Source of the DNA: Paludibacter sp. 47-17
GTDB lineage: Bacteria; Bacteroidota; Bacteroidia; Bacteroidales; Paludibacteraceae
Reading direction: 5' to 3'
Length of the DNA: 64,000 bases
NCBI GenBank assembly: GCA_001898935.1
Contig: MKVT01000019.1
Span: forward strand, 44,290-108,289
The notes under the pieces were generated by a model that worked only from the letters and a program-made list of their open reading frames with translations, was not told the DNA's origin and did not search any database. This document shows positions 16,913 to 26,421 of this stretch, piece by piece (positions within the stretch are counted from its first letter, which is position 1; each line of letters opens with the position of its first letter). The position numbers and the translations under genes were made by a program.

Positions 16913-19372
16913 ATGGCTATCAAAAAATCGGAGTTATACAGCACTCTTTGGAAAAGCTGTGATGAATTGCGTGGAGGAATGGATGCCAGCCAGTACAAAG
17001 ACTATGTGCTGGTGGTTTTGTTTGTAAAATACGTAAGCGATAAATATAAAAACGATCCGGATTCGTTGATAGAAATTCCCGAAGGATGCGGTTTCGATGA
17101 TTTTGTAGCGCTGAAAGGAAAATCGAATATCGGAGAAGAAATCAACAAGAAAATGGCTGCCCTGGCTGAGGCCAATGATTTAAGCGGCGTGATCAATGTG
17201 GCCGATTTCTGTGATGAGCAAAAACTCGGTAAAGGCAAGGATTTGGTCGATACGGTGAGTAATCTGATTGGAGTGTTTCAATCCTCCGGATTGGATTTTG
17301 GGAAGAACCGCGCCAACGACGACGACCTGATGGGCGATGCCTACGAGTACCTGATGAAACATTTCGCCAGCGAGAGCGGCAAAAGCAAGGGACAGTTTTA
17401 CACGCCTGCCGAAGTTAGCCGGGTGATGGCCAAAGTAATAGGCCTGCAAAACACCAACAGCAAGAAAACCACTATTTACGACCCTGCCTGTGGATCAGGC
17501 TCTTTGCTGCTCCGGGCTTTGTCGGAGACACCCCACGGTGCTACACTTTACGGACAAGAAAAGGACAGCGCCACGGTTGGTTTGGCCAAGATGAATATGA
17601 TTTTGCATGGCGAAGAGCTGGCAGATATCCGGCAGGGCGATACCATCAACAATCCGCAGTTTAAATCGGCAGATGACAGTAGTGCCCTGGCTACATACGA
17701 TTTTGTGGTCGCCAATCCACCTTTCTCCACCAAGTCATGGCTGAAAAGTGCCAAGGAAGAAGATGAATTCGGCCGGTGGAACAGCACCATCGGCGTGCCA
17801 CCTGAGAAAAACGGCGATTATGCCTTTTTGCTGCATATTATCCGTAGTCTGAACCGCAACGGACAGGGAGCCTGTATTTTACCGCACGGTGTATTGTTCA
17901 GGGGAAATGCAGAAGCAACGATTCGTAAATACATCGTTGAAAAAGGCTATATCAAAGGTATTATCGGTTTACCTGCCAACCTGTTTTATGGTACCGGTAT
18001 TCCAGCCTGTATCATTGTGCTCGATAAAAAAGATGCTGCCAATCGCAAAGGCATTTTTATGATTGATGCCAAGGCAGGATATGCTAAGGATGGTCCTAAA
18101 AACCGACTGCGTGAGCAGGATGTGCGCCGCATTGTGGATGTGTGGCATGCGCATAAGCCGGTGGCACATTTCGCCCGTTTCGTGGAGAAGGAAGAAATTG
18201 TGCGCAACGATTATAATTTAAACCTGCCCCGCTACATTGAATCGGAAGATGCTGAAATTCTGCAGGACATCGAAGCACATCTCCGGGGAGGGTTGCCGCA
18301 ACACGACATCGAACAACTGCAGCATTACTGGGATGCCTGTCCGGCGCTGAAAGATACATTGTTTGCGCCCATTACCGACCGACCGGGCTATTTCCGGCTA
18401 CTGTGCGATAAGTCGTTGATACGTGAAACCGTACAGCAGCACCCCGATTTTGTGGCGCAAACTGTAGTCTATCAAACTCACTTCAACGAATGGAAAACAC
18501 AGGTGTTACCCATGCTCGAAAGTATGGGTGCCGATACCCGTCCCGCGAAACTGATACAGGAAATCAGTGACCTCTTGCTGGAGAAATTCAGGGGTGATGT
18601 GTTGCTCGTAGAATCCTACGATGTATATGAACAATTGATGACCTACTGGAACGAAACCATGCAGGACGACAGCTATCTGATTGTAGCTGAAGGCTGGAAA
18701 GCAACCTTATACACGCCGCAACCGGCAGCCAAAAAGGATAAAGAAGGTAACCTGAAAGCCGTTAAGCAAAAAGTACCAGTTACGCCCGAAGATGTTGTAT
18801 GCGATTTATTGCCCGTTTCGATTGTCATCGATACATACTTTTCCGAGCTCAAAGCATTGACTATTGCTGCCGAAGAAAAAATAGCCGAAAATGAAACAGC
18901 GTTAAGCGAGCTGCTCGCAGAAGAAGCCGATAATTATCTCGACAGCACCAACTTTGCCAACGATACCATTAACGACGGCAATGTAAAGAAACGCATCCAC
19001 GACCTGAAAGGTACACCCGATGCAGAAGCCGAAATTACTGTGCTCGAAAAATACCTGCAATTGAAAGAAGACATAGCCGATGCGAAACGGGTATTGAAAG
19101 TTATCAAAGGCGATTTGTTGAAGAAGTTGACTGACAAATACAATGCGTTAACCGAAACAGAAACCCGCTCATTAGTCATTGAGAAAAAGTGGTTCGCCAC
19201 CCTATCCGAACGCCTCAACACCGAGATGCAGCAAATCAGCCAGAACCTCACTACCCGTGTAAGCGAACTGGCCGAACGCTACGAGCAAACGCTTACGGAA
19301 ATTGACTGGGAGATTGTGGAGTTGGAGGAAAAAGTAAAGGGTCATTTGCAAAAAATGGGATTTATGCTGTAA
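16913..19372 (+). CDS. hsdM: Type I restriction-modification DNA methyltransferase subunit HsdM
   Basis: Adenine-N6 methyltransferase subunit of a type I R-M enzyme. Of 819 residues, about 1-140 form the HsdM N-terminal helical domain, then the N6-MTase domain carries SAM motif I DPACGSG (190-196) and catalytic motif IV NPPF (268-271). The C-terminal half (about 450-819) is an unusually long helical extension with predicted coiled coil near the end, typical of a long-HsdM subfamily and probably contacting HsdS and HsdR. hsdS follows after 3 bp. All catalytic motifs are intact, so modification should be functional even though hsdR is interrupted. Confidence 0.95.
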   Translation: MAIKKSELYSTLWKSCDELRGGMDASQYKDYVLVVLFVKYVSDKYKNDPDSLIEIPEGCGFDDFVALKGKSNIGEEINKKMAALAEANDLSGVINVADFCDEQKLGKGKDLVDTVSNLIGVFQSSGLDFGKNRANDDDLMGDAYEYLMKHFASESGKSKGQFYTPAEVSRVMAKVIGLQNTNSKKTTIYDPACGSGSLLLRALSETPHGATLYGQEKDSATVGLAKMNMILHGEELADIRQGDTINNPQFKSADDSSALATYDFVVANPPFSTKSWLKSAKEEDEFGRWNSTIGVPPEKNGDYAFLLHIIRSLNRNGQGACILPHGVLFRGNAEATIRKYIVEKGYIKGIIGLPANLFYGTGIPACIIVLDKKDAANRKGIFMIDAKAGYAKDGPKNRLREQDVRRIVDVWHAHKPVAHFARFVEKEEIVRNDYNLNLPRYIESEDAEILQDIEAHLRGGLPQHDIEQLQHYWDACPALKDTLFAPITDRPGYFRLLCDKSLIRETVQQHPDFVAQTVVYQTHFNEWKTQVLPMLESMGADTRPAKLIQEISDLLLEKFRGDVLLVESYDVYEQLMTYWNETMQDDSYLIVAEGWKATLYTPQPAAKKDKEGNLKAVKQKVPVTPEDVVCDLLPVSIVIDTYFSELKALTIAAEEKIAENETALSELLAEEADNYLDSTNFANDTINDGNVKKRIHDLKGTPDAEAEITVLEKYLQLKEDIADAKRVLKVIKGDLLKKLTDKYNALTETETRSLVIEKKWFATLSERLNTEMQQISQNLTTRVSELAERYEQTLTEIDWEIVELEEKVKGHLQKMGFML

Positions 19373-19375
19373 GCT

Positions 19376-20587
19376 ATGGAAGATAGTAAAAAAACATATT
19401 TAGATACAGAGTTTGGGAAAATACCTTCTGATTGGGTTTATTGTACTTTTAAAGATGTATTAAATACTTTTTCTAGTGGAGCAACACCTTACAGAGCAAT
19501 TCCCGAATACTACAAAGGAAAAATCAGATGGATATCCAGTGGAGAACTAAACTATAATGTTATTTATGATACAATAGAACACATTTCAGAAACTGCGGTA
19601 AAAAATACAAATTTAAAAATGCATGAATCGGGTACATTTCTAATGGCTATTACTGGCCTTGAAGCAGAAGGTACCAGAGGTAGGTGTGCAATAGTAGGTG
19701 CACCGTCAACCACCAATCAGTCATGTCTTGCCTTAAATGGAACTAAAAAATTAGGAACTGATTATCTTTTCTGGTTTTATCGTCAATGGGGTGATTATTT
19801 AGCATTTAAATATTGCCAAGGAACCAAGCAACAGAGTTACACAGCAGCCATTGTAAAAAAATTACCAATATGTTGCCCCAAAAACACCAAAGAACAAACC
19901 GCCATCGCCACCGCCCTCAGCGATACCGATGCCTTAATTGCTGCCTTAGATAAGAAAATTGCCAAAAAGCAACAAATCAAGCAGGGCACTATGCAACAAC
20001 TGCTTACAGGCAAGAAAAGATTGCCGGGGTTTAGTGGGGAGTGGGTGGAGAAGAAGTTGGGAGAAGTCGGGAAAATTAGCATGGGTCAATCACCTTTGTC
20101 ACAGTTTTATAATTGCGAAAGAAGAGGTCTTCCCTTAATTCAAGGAAATGCTGATATTGAAAAAAGACAAACAATCATTAGGGTATATACATCTCAAGTT
20201 ACAAAAATGTGTGATATTGGGGATATCATTTTATCAGTTCGAGCTCCAGTTGGCGCAGTAGCAAAATCTACGTTAGCAGCTTGTATTGGTAGAGGTGTTT
20301 GCGCAATAAAATCAGAAAATGACTACTTATTTCATTACTTGGTATCTATTGAGAACGATTGGGGTAAATACTCAAAAGGTTCAACTTTCGATAGCATAAG
20401 TTCTAATGAATTATATGAAGTTGTTTTGTCAATTCCTGTATCAGAGATAGAGCAAAACGCTATTGCCCAAATCCTCACCGATATGGACAATGAAATTGCA
20501 CGGCTTCAAAAGGATCGAGATAAATACAAGGAGATAAAAGCAGGGATGATGCAGGTGTTGTTGACGGGGAGGATGAGGTTGGTGTGA
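19376..20587 (+). CDS. hsdS: Type I restriction-modification specificity subunit HsdS
   Basis: Sets the bipartite DNA target of the HsdM/HsdR complex. The 403 residues contain two target-recognition domains (about 15-165 and 220-350), each followed by a conserved helical spacer: KEQTAIATALSDTDALIAAL ... MQQLLTGKKRL and IEQNAIAQILTDMDNEIARL ... MQVLLTGRMRL. The duplication is the normal pseudo-symmetric HsdS plan. The recognition domains are AT-richer than the spacers, consistent with exchange of recognition domains by recombination. There is no second hsdS, recombinase or inverted copy nearby, so no sign of shufflon-type phase variation. Confidence 0.94.
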   Translation: MEDSKKTYLDTEFGKIPSDWVYCTFKDVLNTFSSGATPYRAIPEYYKGKIRWISSGELNYNVIYDTIEHISETAVKNTNLKMHESGTFLMAITGLEAEGTRGRCAIVGAPSTTNQSCLALNGTKKLGTDYLFWFYRQWGDYLAFKYCQGTKQQSYTAAIVKKLPICCPKNTKEQTAIATALSDTDALIAALDKKIAKKQQIKQGTMQQLLTGKKRLPGFSGEWVEKKLGEVGKISMGQSPLSQFYNCERRGLPLIQGNADIEKRQTIIRVYTSQVTKMCDIGDIILSVRAPVGAVAKSTLAACIGRGVCAIKSENDYLFHYLVSIENDWGKYSKGSTFDSISSNELYEVVLSIPVSEIEQNAIAQILTDMDNEIARLQKDRDKYKEIKAGMMQVLLTGRMRLV

Positions 20588-20612
20588 GAAGAAAATCTTA
20601 AAGTCTAATAAT

Positions 20613-21464
20613 ATGCCTATAAATCAATTAGTAAATTATTGTCTTAGAATTTATGCCAAAGCTAGAAAATGTGAAGAATGTGGATTGATTTGTTCCAATA
20701 ATTGTAACACATGTTTAGAAACAATTCATAATGATTTTACTAATCTGCGAAGTTATGATTGCCCACATATGATAAACTGCTATACATGTAGTTACAATTA
20801 CAAATATGCTTCTGAAATATTTTATGCTTTTAATGCCTTGGTTAGTCACCCTAGTACAAGAAAGGACACTTTTAAAATATTAAGTATTGGATGTGGAGCT
20901 TGTGCTGACTTGTTTGGTATTCATCATTTCTTAACTACAAATAGTAGAAATGTGCAACTAACCTATACTGGTGTTGATTACAATGATAGATGGAGTAATA
21001 TACATAGAGTTATTGATAGAATTTTTATATCATACTATCAAACTGAATTTATATATCAAAATGCATTTGACTATATAGATGGACTCGATACGGTTGATTT
21101 CAATGTCATGATTCTTCAATATATTTTAAATGAAGTAATTAAAAACAACAATCAAGATGGAATAAATAACTTTATTGATAAATTAGTTGAAGGAGTTATT
21201 GAAAAACTGCCATCAGGTTCTTTAATTATCTTTAATGATATAAATCACAAATGTGTTAGAGATTATTATCCAATAATTGCCAGAAAGGTTAAAGTTAATA
21301 ATAGTATTTTAGAAGCATATCTAAGATTTACTCAACCAACGACTCATACATTTGGTGGCAACACTTTGCCTAGTGATGGATTAGTTTTCGCAACTCATGC
21401 TGATACAAGATTTAGAGTTAAAAGCCCTTGTTCTAGTTGTATTTATATTATTTATAAACAATAA
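20613..21464 (+). CDS. Cys-rich class I methyltransferase-like protein
   Basis: A 283-residue protein I do not recognise as a named family. The N-terminus is Cys-rich (C10, C20, C23, C27, C31, C34, C50, C56, C59), suggesting one or two zinc sites. A class I SAM-binding fold follows: glycine-rich motif I ILSIGCGACADLFG (89-102) and an acidic loop YTGVDYND (118-125). No NPPY/DPPY motif for base methylation is present, so the target may be RNA, protein or a small molecule. The gene is very AT-rich compared with hsdM, starts 25 bp after hsdS and ends 3 bp before a DUF1848 gene, so those two are almost certainly co-translated. Confidence 0.72.
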   Translation: MPINQLVNYCLRIYAKARKCEECGLICSNNCNTCLETIHNDFTNLRSYDCPHMINCYTCSYNYKYASEIFYAFNALVSHPSTRKDTFKILSIGCGACADLFGIHHFLTTNSRNVQLTYTGVDYNDRWSNIHRVIDRIFISYYQTEFIYQNAFDYIDGLDTVDFNVMILQYILNEVIKNNNQDGINNFIDKLVEGVIEKLPSGSLIIFNDINHKCVRDYYPIIARKVKVNNSILEAYLRFTQPTTHTFGGNTLPSDGLVFATHADTRFRVKSPCSSCIYIIYKQ

Positions 21465-21467
21465 ATT

Positions 21468-22397
21468 ATGATACTAAGTGTAAGTCGAAGAACAGATATC
21501 CCTGCATTTTATTCAGAATGGTTTTTCAACCGTTTAAAAGAAGGTTTTGTTTATGTTCGTAACCCAATGAACATACACCAGATAAGCAAGGTTCCAATCA
21601 ATCCAAAAGTGGTAGACTGCATCGTGTTTTGGACAAAGAATCCAAAAGCAATGCTTTCCAGATTACACGAGATAAAGGAGTATCATTATTATTACCAATT
21701 CACCATTAATCCATACAATCAGGAACTGGAAGTCAAAGTTCCAAAAAAGGATAATGTAGTTGAGACTTTCAAAGAGCTTTCTAAGAAGATAGGTTCAAAC
21801 CGTGTAATATGGCGCTACGACCCAATATTATTTACTGATAAAATTGATATCGCTTATCATGTAAAATACTTTGAGGAACTGGCCAAAAGATTGGAAGGAT
21901 ACACACGCAGATGTACGATCAGTTTTGTGGACTACTATCAAAAAACAGAAAGAAACCTGCGAGAAACTAAAGCTCGTGAACTTACAGAAAATGAAATTTT
22001 TGAACTGTCTGATAAACTATTTCATATAGCTAATAAATATGGTATGTGCGTTCAAACATGTTCAGAAAAAGTTGATTTGGAAAGTCATGGTATTGGACAC
22101 GGGAAATGTATAGACGATAAAATTGTAGAAGAGTTGTTGGGATGTGATATTAAAATATCAAAAGACAAAAACCAACGTAAAGAGTGTGGTTGTGTTCAAA
22201 GCATTGATATAGGTGAATATAATACCTGTGGGCATAATTGTTTGTATTGCTATGCAAGCTTCAACAATGAATTGGTTGACAAAAACAGAGTAAAACATGA
22301 TCCTGAATCTCCTTTACTAATTGGGCATGTTCAAAGTGATGATAAGGTAAAAGACAGAGAGGTTTGTCCATTGAAAAGAGATAATTTGTTGTTTTAA
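21468..22397 (+). CDS. DUF1848 protein with radical-SAM-type Cys motif
   Basis: A 309-residue DUF1848-family protein. The family start SVSRRTDIPAFYSEWFFNRL (4-23) and FWTKNPKAMLSRL are conserved. C254, C258 and C261 form CX3CX2C in the context YNTCGHNCLYCYA, the classical [4Fe-4S] ligand pattern of radical SAM enzymes, here near the C-terminus instead of the N-terminus. C240 and C242 lie just before it. The biochemical activity of DUF1848 is, to my knowledge, not established. It is sandwiched at operon spacing between the Cys-rich methyltransferase-like gene (3 bp) and the SIR2 gene (17 bp), which suggests a three-gene cassette inside the restriction locus. Confidence 0.85.
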   Translation: MILSVSRRTDIPAFYSEWFFNRLKEGFVYVRNPMNIHQISKVPINPKVVDCIVFWTKNPKAMLSRLHEIKEYHYYYQFTINPYNQELEVKVPKKDNVVETFKELSKKIGSNRVIWRYDPILFTDKIDIAYHVKYFEELAKRLEGYTRRCTISFVDYYQKTERNLRETKARELTENEIFELSDKLFHIANKYGMCVQTCSEKVDLESHGIGHGKCIDDKIVEELLGCDIKISKDKNQRKECGCVQSIDIGEYNTCGHNCLYCYASFNNELVDKNRVKHDPESPLLIGHVQSDDKVKDREVCPLKRDNLLF

Positions 22398-22414
22398 GCG
22401 CTAAAAAACTGAAT

Positions 22415-24175
22415 ATGAATAATCTTCTTACCAGCATATCATTTACAATAAGTTCCAATAAAGGAGTTTATGCATTGTTATTGGGATCAGGTATTTCAAA
22501 AAACTCAGGCATTCCAACTGGTTGGGAAATTGTCCTAGATTTGATAAGAAAATTAGCTGCACAAACAGGTTCTGATTGTCAAGGAAATGAGCTAAATTGG
22601 TTTGTTGAACAATATGGTGAAGAACCGGACTATTCAAGTATCTTATCGAAATTAGTTCTTAAATCTTCAGAAAGAGTTAATTTATTAAAACCTTATTTTG
22701 AACCTACCGAAGAAGAGCGTGAAAATCATTTAAAAGAGCCTAGCAAAGCGCATAAAGCTATTGCACAACTTATAAAGGAAGGATATATTAAAGTGGTTAT
22801 AACTACAAATTTCGATAGACTTCTTGAAAATGCTTTGCGTGAAATTGGAGTAGAACCACAGGTCATTAGACATGCAGATGATGTCGATGGAGCAATGCCA
22901 TTAGTTCACAGTGATTTTACACTTATAAAAATAAATGGTGACTATTTAGATTCCAGATTTTTAAATACAAAGCATGAATTATCTGATTATCCTCAAAAAC
23001 TGAAAGATTATACGCTGAGAATAATCAATGAATATGGATTAATTACTTGTGGTTGGTCAGGAAAATGGGATACCGGGTTAGTAAATACCATTCGCCAATC
23101 TGAAAATTTCAGGTTTAGTAGTTACTGGACTTGTGTTGGAAAATGTGAGCAGGAATTAGAAGAATTAGCAAATTTAAGAAAAGGCCACACTGTTGAAATT
23201 ACAGATGCAGATTCATTTTTCACAGAAATATCTGAAAGAATTGATGCGCTGAAAAAGAATCAAAACAATCATCCACTTAATTCCGATATTGCTGTAGAGA
23301 GATTGAAACGCTACATTGTAAAAGAAGAAAGCAAAATTCTTTTACATGATTTATTTCATGAAGAAATGGATAGGGTTTATAATCAATTGCAAAAAATTAA
23401 TGATTTCAGTTTATATCCAGATAGTACACATATTCTTCCTCGATTGCAACAATATGAATCAATTTTGGAGATATTACTTCCGATGGTAATTAATGGGGTT
23501 CAATGGAGTAATCATAACCATTATCCAATATTTATCAAACTATTTAAAAGGTTAGGAAGTCCAATAGACAGTGTAGGAATGTCCTATGAAGTTACAAGAG
23601 AATTTCAATATTATCCGGTATTACTATTACTGTACTCAATAGGAATCTCAGCCGTGAGTTGTAAGAAATATGAGTTGCTACATAAAATTATGCATGTTAA
23701 ATCATACAATTACAATAATAGTCACTCTAATCAGTCTTTATTAATTGAAAAAGCTAACACAAATAAGATTGAGAAAATGCAATTAAATAAAATATTTGGT
23801 GTAAACTATCAAACACCAATGAGTAGTTGGTTAAATGAGATTTTGAGACCCTATTTAAACCGATTTATACCTAATGAGAATGAATTCAATGATACATTTG
23901 ACGAATTTGAATACTTATTATCGTTGAATTATTGTGATATCGTTGAGGATAAGTTTGGAAGAGAATGTTGGGTTCCAAATGGAATTTATATATGGAGAAG
24001 GAGGACAAACATAGACGAATATGTCTTAACTAAGCTGGCCAAACAATCTGAAAAAATGAAAAATGATTGGGAGCCAATAAAAGCAGGTATGTTTAATGGT
24101 TCTTATGACCATTTTATTGAAATCAAGCAAAAAACAGACAAGTTTTTAAAAGAGATTGAACATTATTATCGGTAA
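22415..24175 (+). CDS. SIR2-domain protein, probable NAD-dependent anti-phage effector
   Basis: The 586-residue protein has an N-terminal SIR2-like domain (about 15-270): GSGISKNSGIP (24-34), TTNFD (130-134), KINGD (172-176) and CGWSGKWD (212-219). Bacterial SIR2 proteins of this kind (Thoeris ThsA, DSR1/DSR2, SIR2-HerA partners) deplete NAD+ during phage infection. Where many relatives have a catalytic His in a KxHG motif this protein has Asn174; H165 is the nearest alternative, so activity is not certain. The C-terminal half (about 290-586) is helical with no domain I recognise and may be the sensor. The gene is AT-rich and follows DUF1848 by 17 bp. Confidence 0.82.
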   Translation: MNNLLTSISFTISSNKGVYALLLGSGISKNSGIPTGWEIVLDLIRKLAAQTGSDCQGNELNWFVEQYGEEPDYSSILSKLVLKSSERVNLLKPYFEPTEEERENHLKEPSKAHKAIAQLIKEGYIKVVITTNFDRLLENALREIGVEPQVIRHADDVDGAMPLVHSDFTLIKINGDYLDSRFLNTKHELSDYPQKLKDYTLRIINEYGLITCGWSGKWDTGLVNTIRQSENFRFSSYWTCVGKCEQELEELANLRKGHTVEITDADSFFTEISERIDALKKNQNNHPLNSDIAVERLKRYIVKEESKILLHDLFHEEMDRVYNQLQKINDFSLYPDSTHILPRLQQYESILEILLPMVINGVQWSNHNHYPIFIKLFKRLGSPIDSVGMSYEVTREFQYYPVLLLLYSIGISAVSCKKYELLHKIMHVKSYNYNNSHSNQSLLIEKANTNKIEKMQLNKIFGVNYQTPMSSWLNEILRPYLNRFIPNENEFNDTFDEFEYLLSLNYCDIVEDKFGRECWVPNGIYIWRRRTNIDEYVLTKLAKQSEKMKNDWEPIKAGMFNGSYDHFIEIKQKTDKFLKEIEHYYR

Positions 24176-24309
24176 TTTAAAAACCTTAAATTTGGCTTCA
24201 AACTAACAGATAAGGTTCCACAAAATAAATCATTATATATTAAGCCAATAAATTAATACTATCTTCCAGAAAATTTCAAATCGTATGACCAACTATGATA
24301 AAGAAAATG

Positions 24310-24317
24310 TAACTTTG
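24310..24317 (+). promoter_or_regulatory. Candidate -7 element for the ATPase/TOPRIM pair
   Basis: TAACTTTG matches TAnnTTTG and lies 29 bp before the ATPase ATG, inside the 171-bp gap after the SIR2 gene, which is the longest gap in the locus between hsdM and the metallopeptidase gene. No strong -33 box was seen. It suggests that the ATPase/TOPRIM pair is a separate unit from the methyltransferase/DUF1848/SIR2 cassette. Confidence 0.4.
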
Positions 24318-24346
24318 TGATTTAGAAGTAACAAAAACAAACAATT

Positions 24347-25726
24347 ATGATAACAAAGATTGAGATTGACGGCTTTAAGTCGTTTAAAAATTTCAGCATG
24401 GAATTTACTCCTTTTACAGTAATCGCCGGAATAAATGCATCTGGAAAAAGTAATTTGTTTGATGCTTTAGAGTTACTCTCTCGCCTTTCTTCTATGAGTT
24501 TACGGGATGCATTTCCAGACACACGAGGAACAGTCAATGAGCTTTTTACCCTCATTGACGAGGATATCTATGTTGATACCATGTCTTTTGCTGTTGAGAT
24601 GTTGGTGGAACGTAAAGTAAAGGACAATTGGGGCTTGGAAGCAGAAATAAAATCGCCCAGGCTAAGGTATGAACTTAAAATTGAGCGAAAAAAGAATAGT
24701 CGTGGTTTTGATGAGCTCTCTATTTTACATGAATACTTGGATAAAATCTCAACAGAGAATGATTCCTGGTCAAAGAAAATTATACCCCGGCAGAAACAGT
24801 ATTTATGGAAGAGCACACAAAAAGGAGGTTCTTCAAATCCATTTATCAATACAGAGATGAAAAATGGCTTACCATCTATTTATATCCGACAGGATGGTGG
24901 GCAGGGAGGAAAAGCGACTCCAGCTCGCACAGTAAGCCAAACCGTTTTGAGTGGAGTTAATTCAGTAGATTTTCCACATGTTTTTGCTGCCAAAGAGGAA
25001 ATGCGTAATTGGCGTTTTATGCAGCTCAATCCTGAAGACCTTAGGAAACCTACCATTCAGGATGCCAAAATGAGTTACGATATCACGCACAGTGGGGCCA
25101 ATCTCGCTTCGGCATTGTTCCGGATGAAAGAAGAGGACGAATATATTTTGGTTGAAATAGGCAGAGAACTGATAAAATTTCTCCCGGAATATGTTGGTGT
25201 GGATGTTATTAATGACGAGGCGAATAAACAGTTTATTATCAAGTTAAAGCACAAAGATGGTAAGGAATTTTCATCAAGGGTGCTCTCTGAAGGAACCTTG
25301 CGTTTGCTGGCGCTTACCATCATGCAATTTGACGAAAAACACAAAGGATTATTATGTTTCGAAGAACCTGAAAATGGTATACATCCGCAGCGTATAAGAC
25401 TTATGACTGAGTTACTTTATAACCTATCGGCCAATTTTAGAAATGATGACATGAATTTACGACAGGTAATAGTTAACACACATTCTCCTTTGCTGGTAAG
25501 AGATATGCTTAATATCACAGGTACAAACACCAATAGCGTTTGGCTTTCTAAAATGACAACATTGATAACTGAGATAAACGGAAAACGCCAAAAAATTAAA
25601 ATAACCCAAATACATTCAGTAAGTCGTAAAAGAGAGTATAGCTTATTTGAGACCACGCAGATGAGTTTAGCTGATCTGGAGAACTATCTGAACACCTTAA
25701 AAGAAGAACCTGAACTAAATGATTAA
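24347..25726 (+). CDS. SMC/OLD-like AAA ATPase (AAA_21 type)
   Basis: A 459-residue ABC-type ATPase of the OLD/RecF-like group. Walker A is GINASGKS (28-35); the C-terminal half holds LSEGTLRLLALT (signature-like), Walker B LLCFEEPENGIHP and the switch His in VNTHSPLLVR. Between them is a variable region (about 60-290) likely forming a coiled or lid insertion. Unlike single-chain OLD nucleases there is no TOPRIM domain in this protein; the next gene, 3 bp downstream, supplies one. Such ATPase + TOPRIM pairs are known in phage defence (AbiL and PARIS have this logic). A defence role is therefore likely, by analogy. Confidence 0.85.
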   Translation: MITKIEIDGFKSFKNFSMEFTPFTVIAGINASGKSNLFDALELLSRLSSMSLRDAFPDTRGTVNELFTLIDEDIYVDTMSFAVEMLVERKVKDNWGLEAEIKSPRLRYELKIERKKNSRGFDELSILHEYLDKISTENDSWSKKIIPRQKQYLWKSTQKGGSSNPFINTEMKNGLPSIYIRQDGGQGGKATPARTVSQTVLSGVNSVDFPHVFAAKEEMRNWRFMQLNPEDLRKPTIQDAKMSYDITHSGANLASALFRMKEEDEYILVEIGRELIKFLPEYVGVDVINDEANKQFIIKLKHKDGKEFSSRVLSEGTLRLLALTIMQFDEKHKGLLCFEEPENGIHPQRIRLMTELLYNLSANFRNDDMNLRQVIVNTHSPLLVRDMLNITGTNTNSVWLSKMTTLITEINGKRQKIKITQIHSVSRKREYSLFETTQMSLADLENYLNTLKEEPELND

Positions 25727-25729
25727 TTT

Positions 25730-26398
25730 ATGCCTATACAACTTTTTATTGGTTTTACCGCTGAAGGTTCAACCGACACAAGATTTTTAACCCATATTAT
25801 TCAAAACGTATTTGAAGAAATAGCCCTCGAATGTCGAACTGATGTTGTAATTGAAGATGTTGTATCTGTTAACGTACATAAAACTGAATTTACAGAAACG
25901 ATGCTCAGAGCATCTAAACAAGCAGCCGAATGTGGGCTAACAGTATTGTGTGTTCATGCAGATGCAGATGCCCGCAGTATTGAAAATGTAATGGAATACA
26001 AATTCACCCCTTTAGCACAAGCACTGTTTCATTTTAGTAGTGAAAGTTATTGTAAGGCAATTGTACCAGTTATTCCCATACAAATGACAGAAGCATGGAT
26101 GATGGCCGATAAGGAGTTGCTCAAAACTAAAATTGCAGCAAAAGGATTAAGAGATGCAGATTTAGGATTACATCGTAGTCCTGAATCATATGCCGATCCA
26201 AAACAAATCATTGCTGAGGCAATAAGAATTGCGCAGTCCAACAGAACAAGACGGCATAGAAATGAACTAACTATTAATGATTTGTATGCTGAAATGGGAC
26301 AAAACATTTCATTGCAACGACTGAGAGAACTCCCGTCATTTTGTCGGTTTGAAGAAAATGTAAGGGTTGCTTTCAGGTCGTTGGGTTACATAGATTAA
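25730..26398 (+). CDS. DUF4276 protein, TOPRIM-like partner of the ATPase
   Basis: A 222-residue DUF4276-type protein. A TOPRIM-like metal site is visible: E12 in FTAEGSTDTRFL near the N-terminus and the acidic pair D78/D80 in VLCVHADADARS, the E...DxD order of OLD-family nucleases and topoisomerases. The later TEAWMMADKELLK motif is characteristic of DUF4276. It starts 3 bp after the ATPase stop, so the two proteins probably form one complex in which ATPase sensing controls nuclease action. Function is inferred from fold and pairing. Confidence 0.82.
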   Translation: MPIQLFIGFTAEGSTDTRFLTHIIQNVFEEIALECRTDVVIEDVVSVNVHKTEFTETMLRASKQAAECGLTVLCVHADADARSIENVMEYKFTPLAQALFHFSSESYCKAIVPVIPIQMTEAWMMADKELLKTKIAAKGLRDADLGLHRSPESYADPKQIIAEAIRIAQSNRTRRHRNELTINDLYAEMGQNISLQRLRELPSFCRFEENVRVAFRSLGYID

Positions 26399-26421
26399 AT
26401 AAAAAATATTCATCTTGTTTT

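Noticed and set aside
19376..20587. Possible phase-variable (invertible) hsdS
   Set aside because: Only one hsdS gene, no partial copies, no inverted repeats in the flanks and no recombinase in the window.
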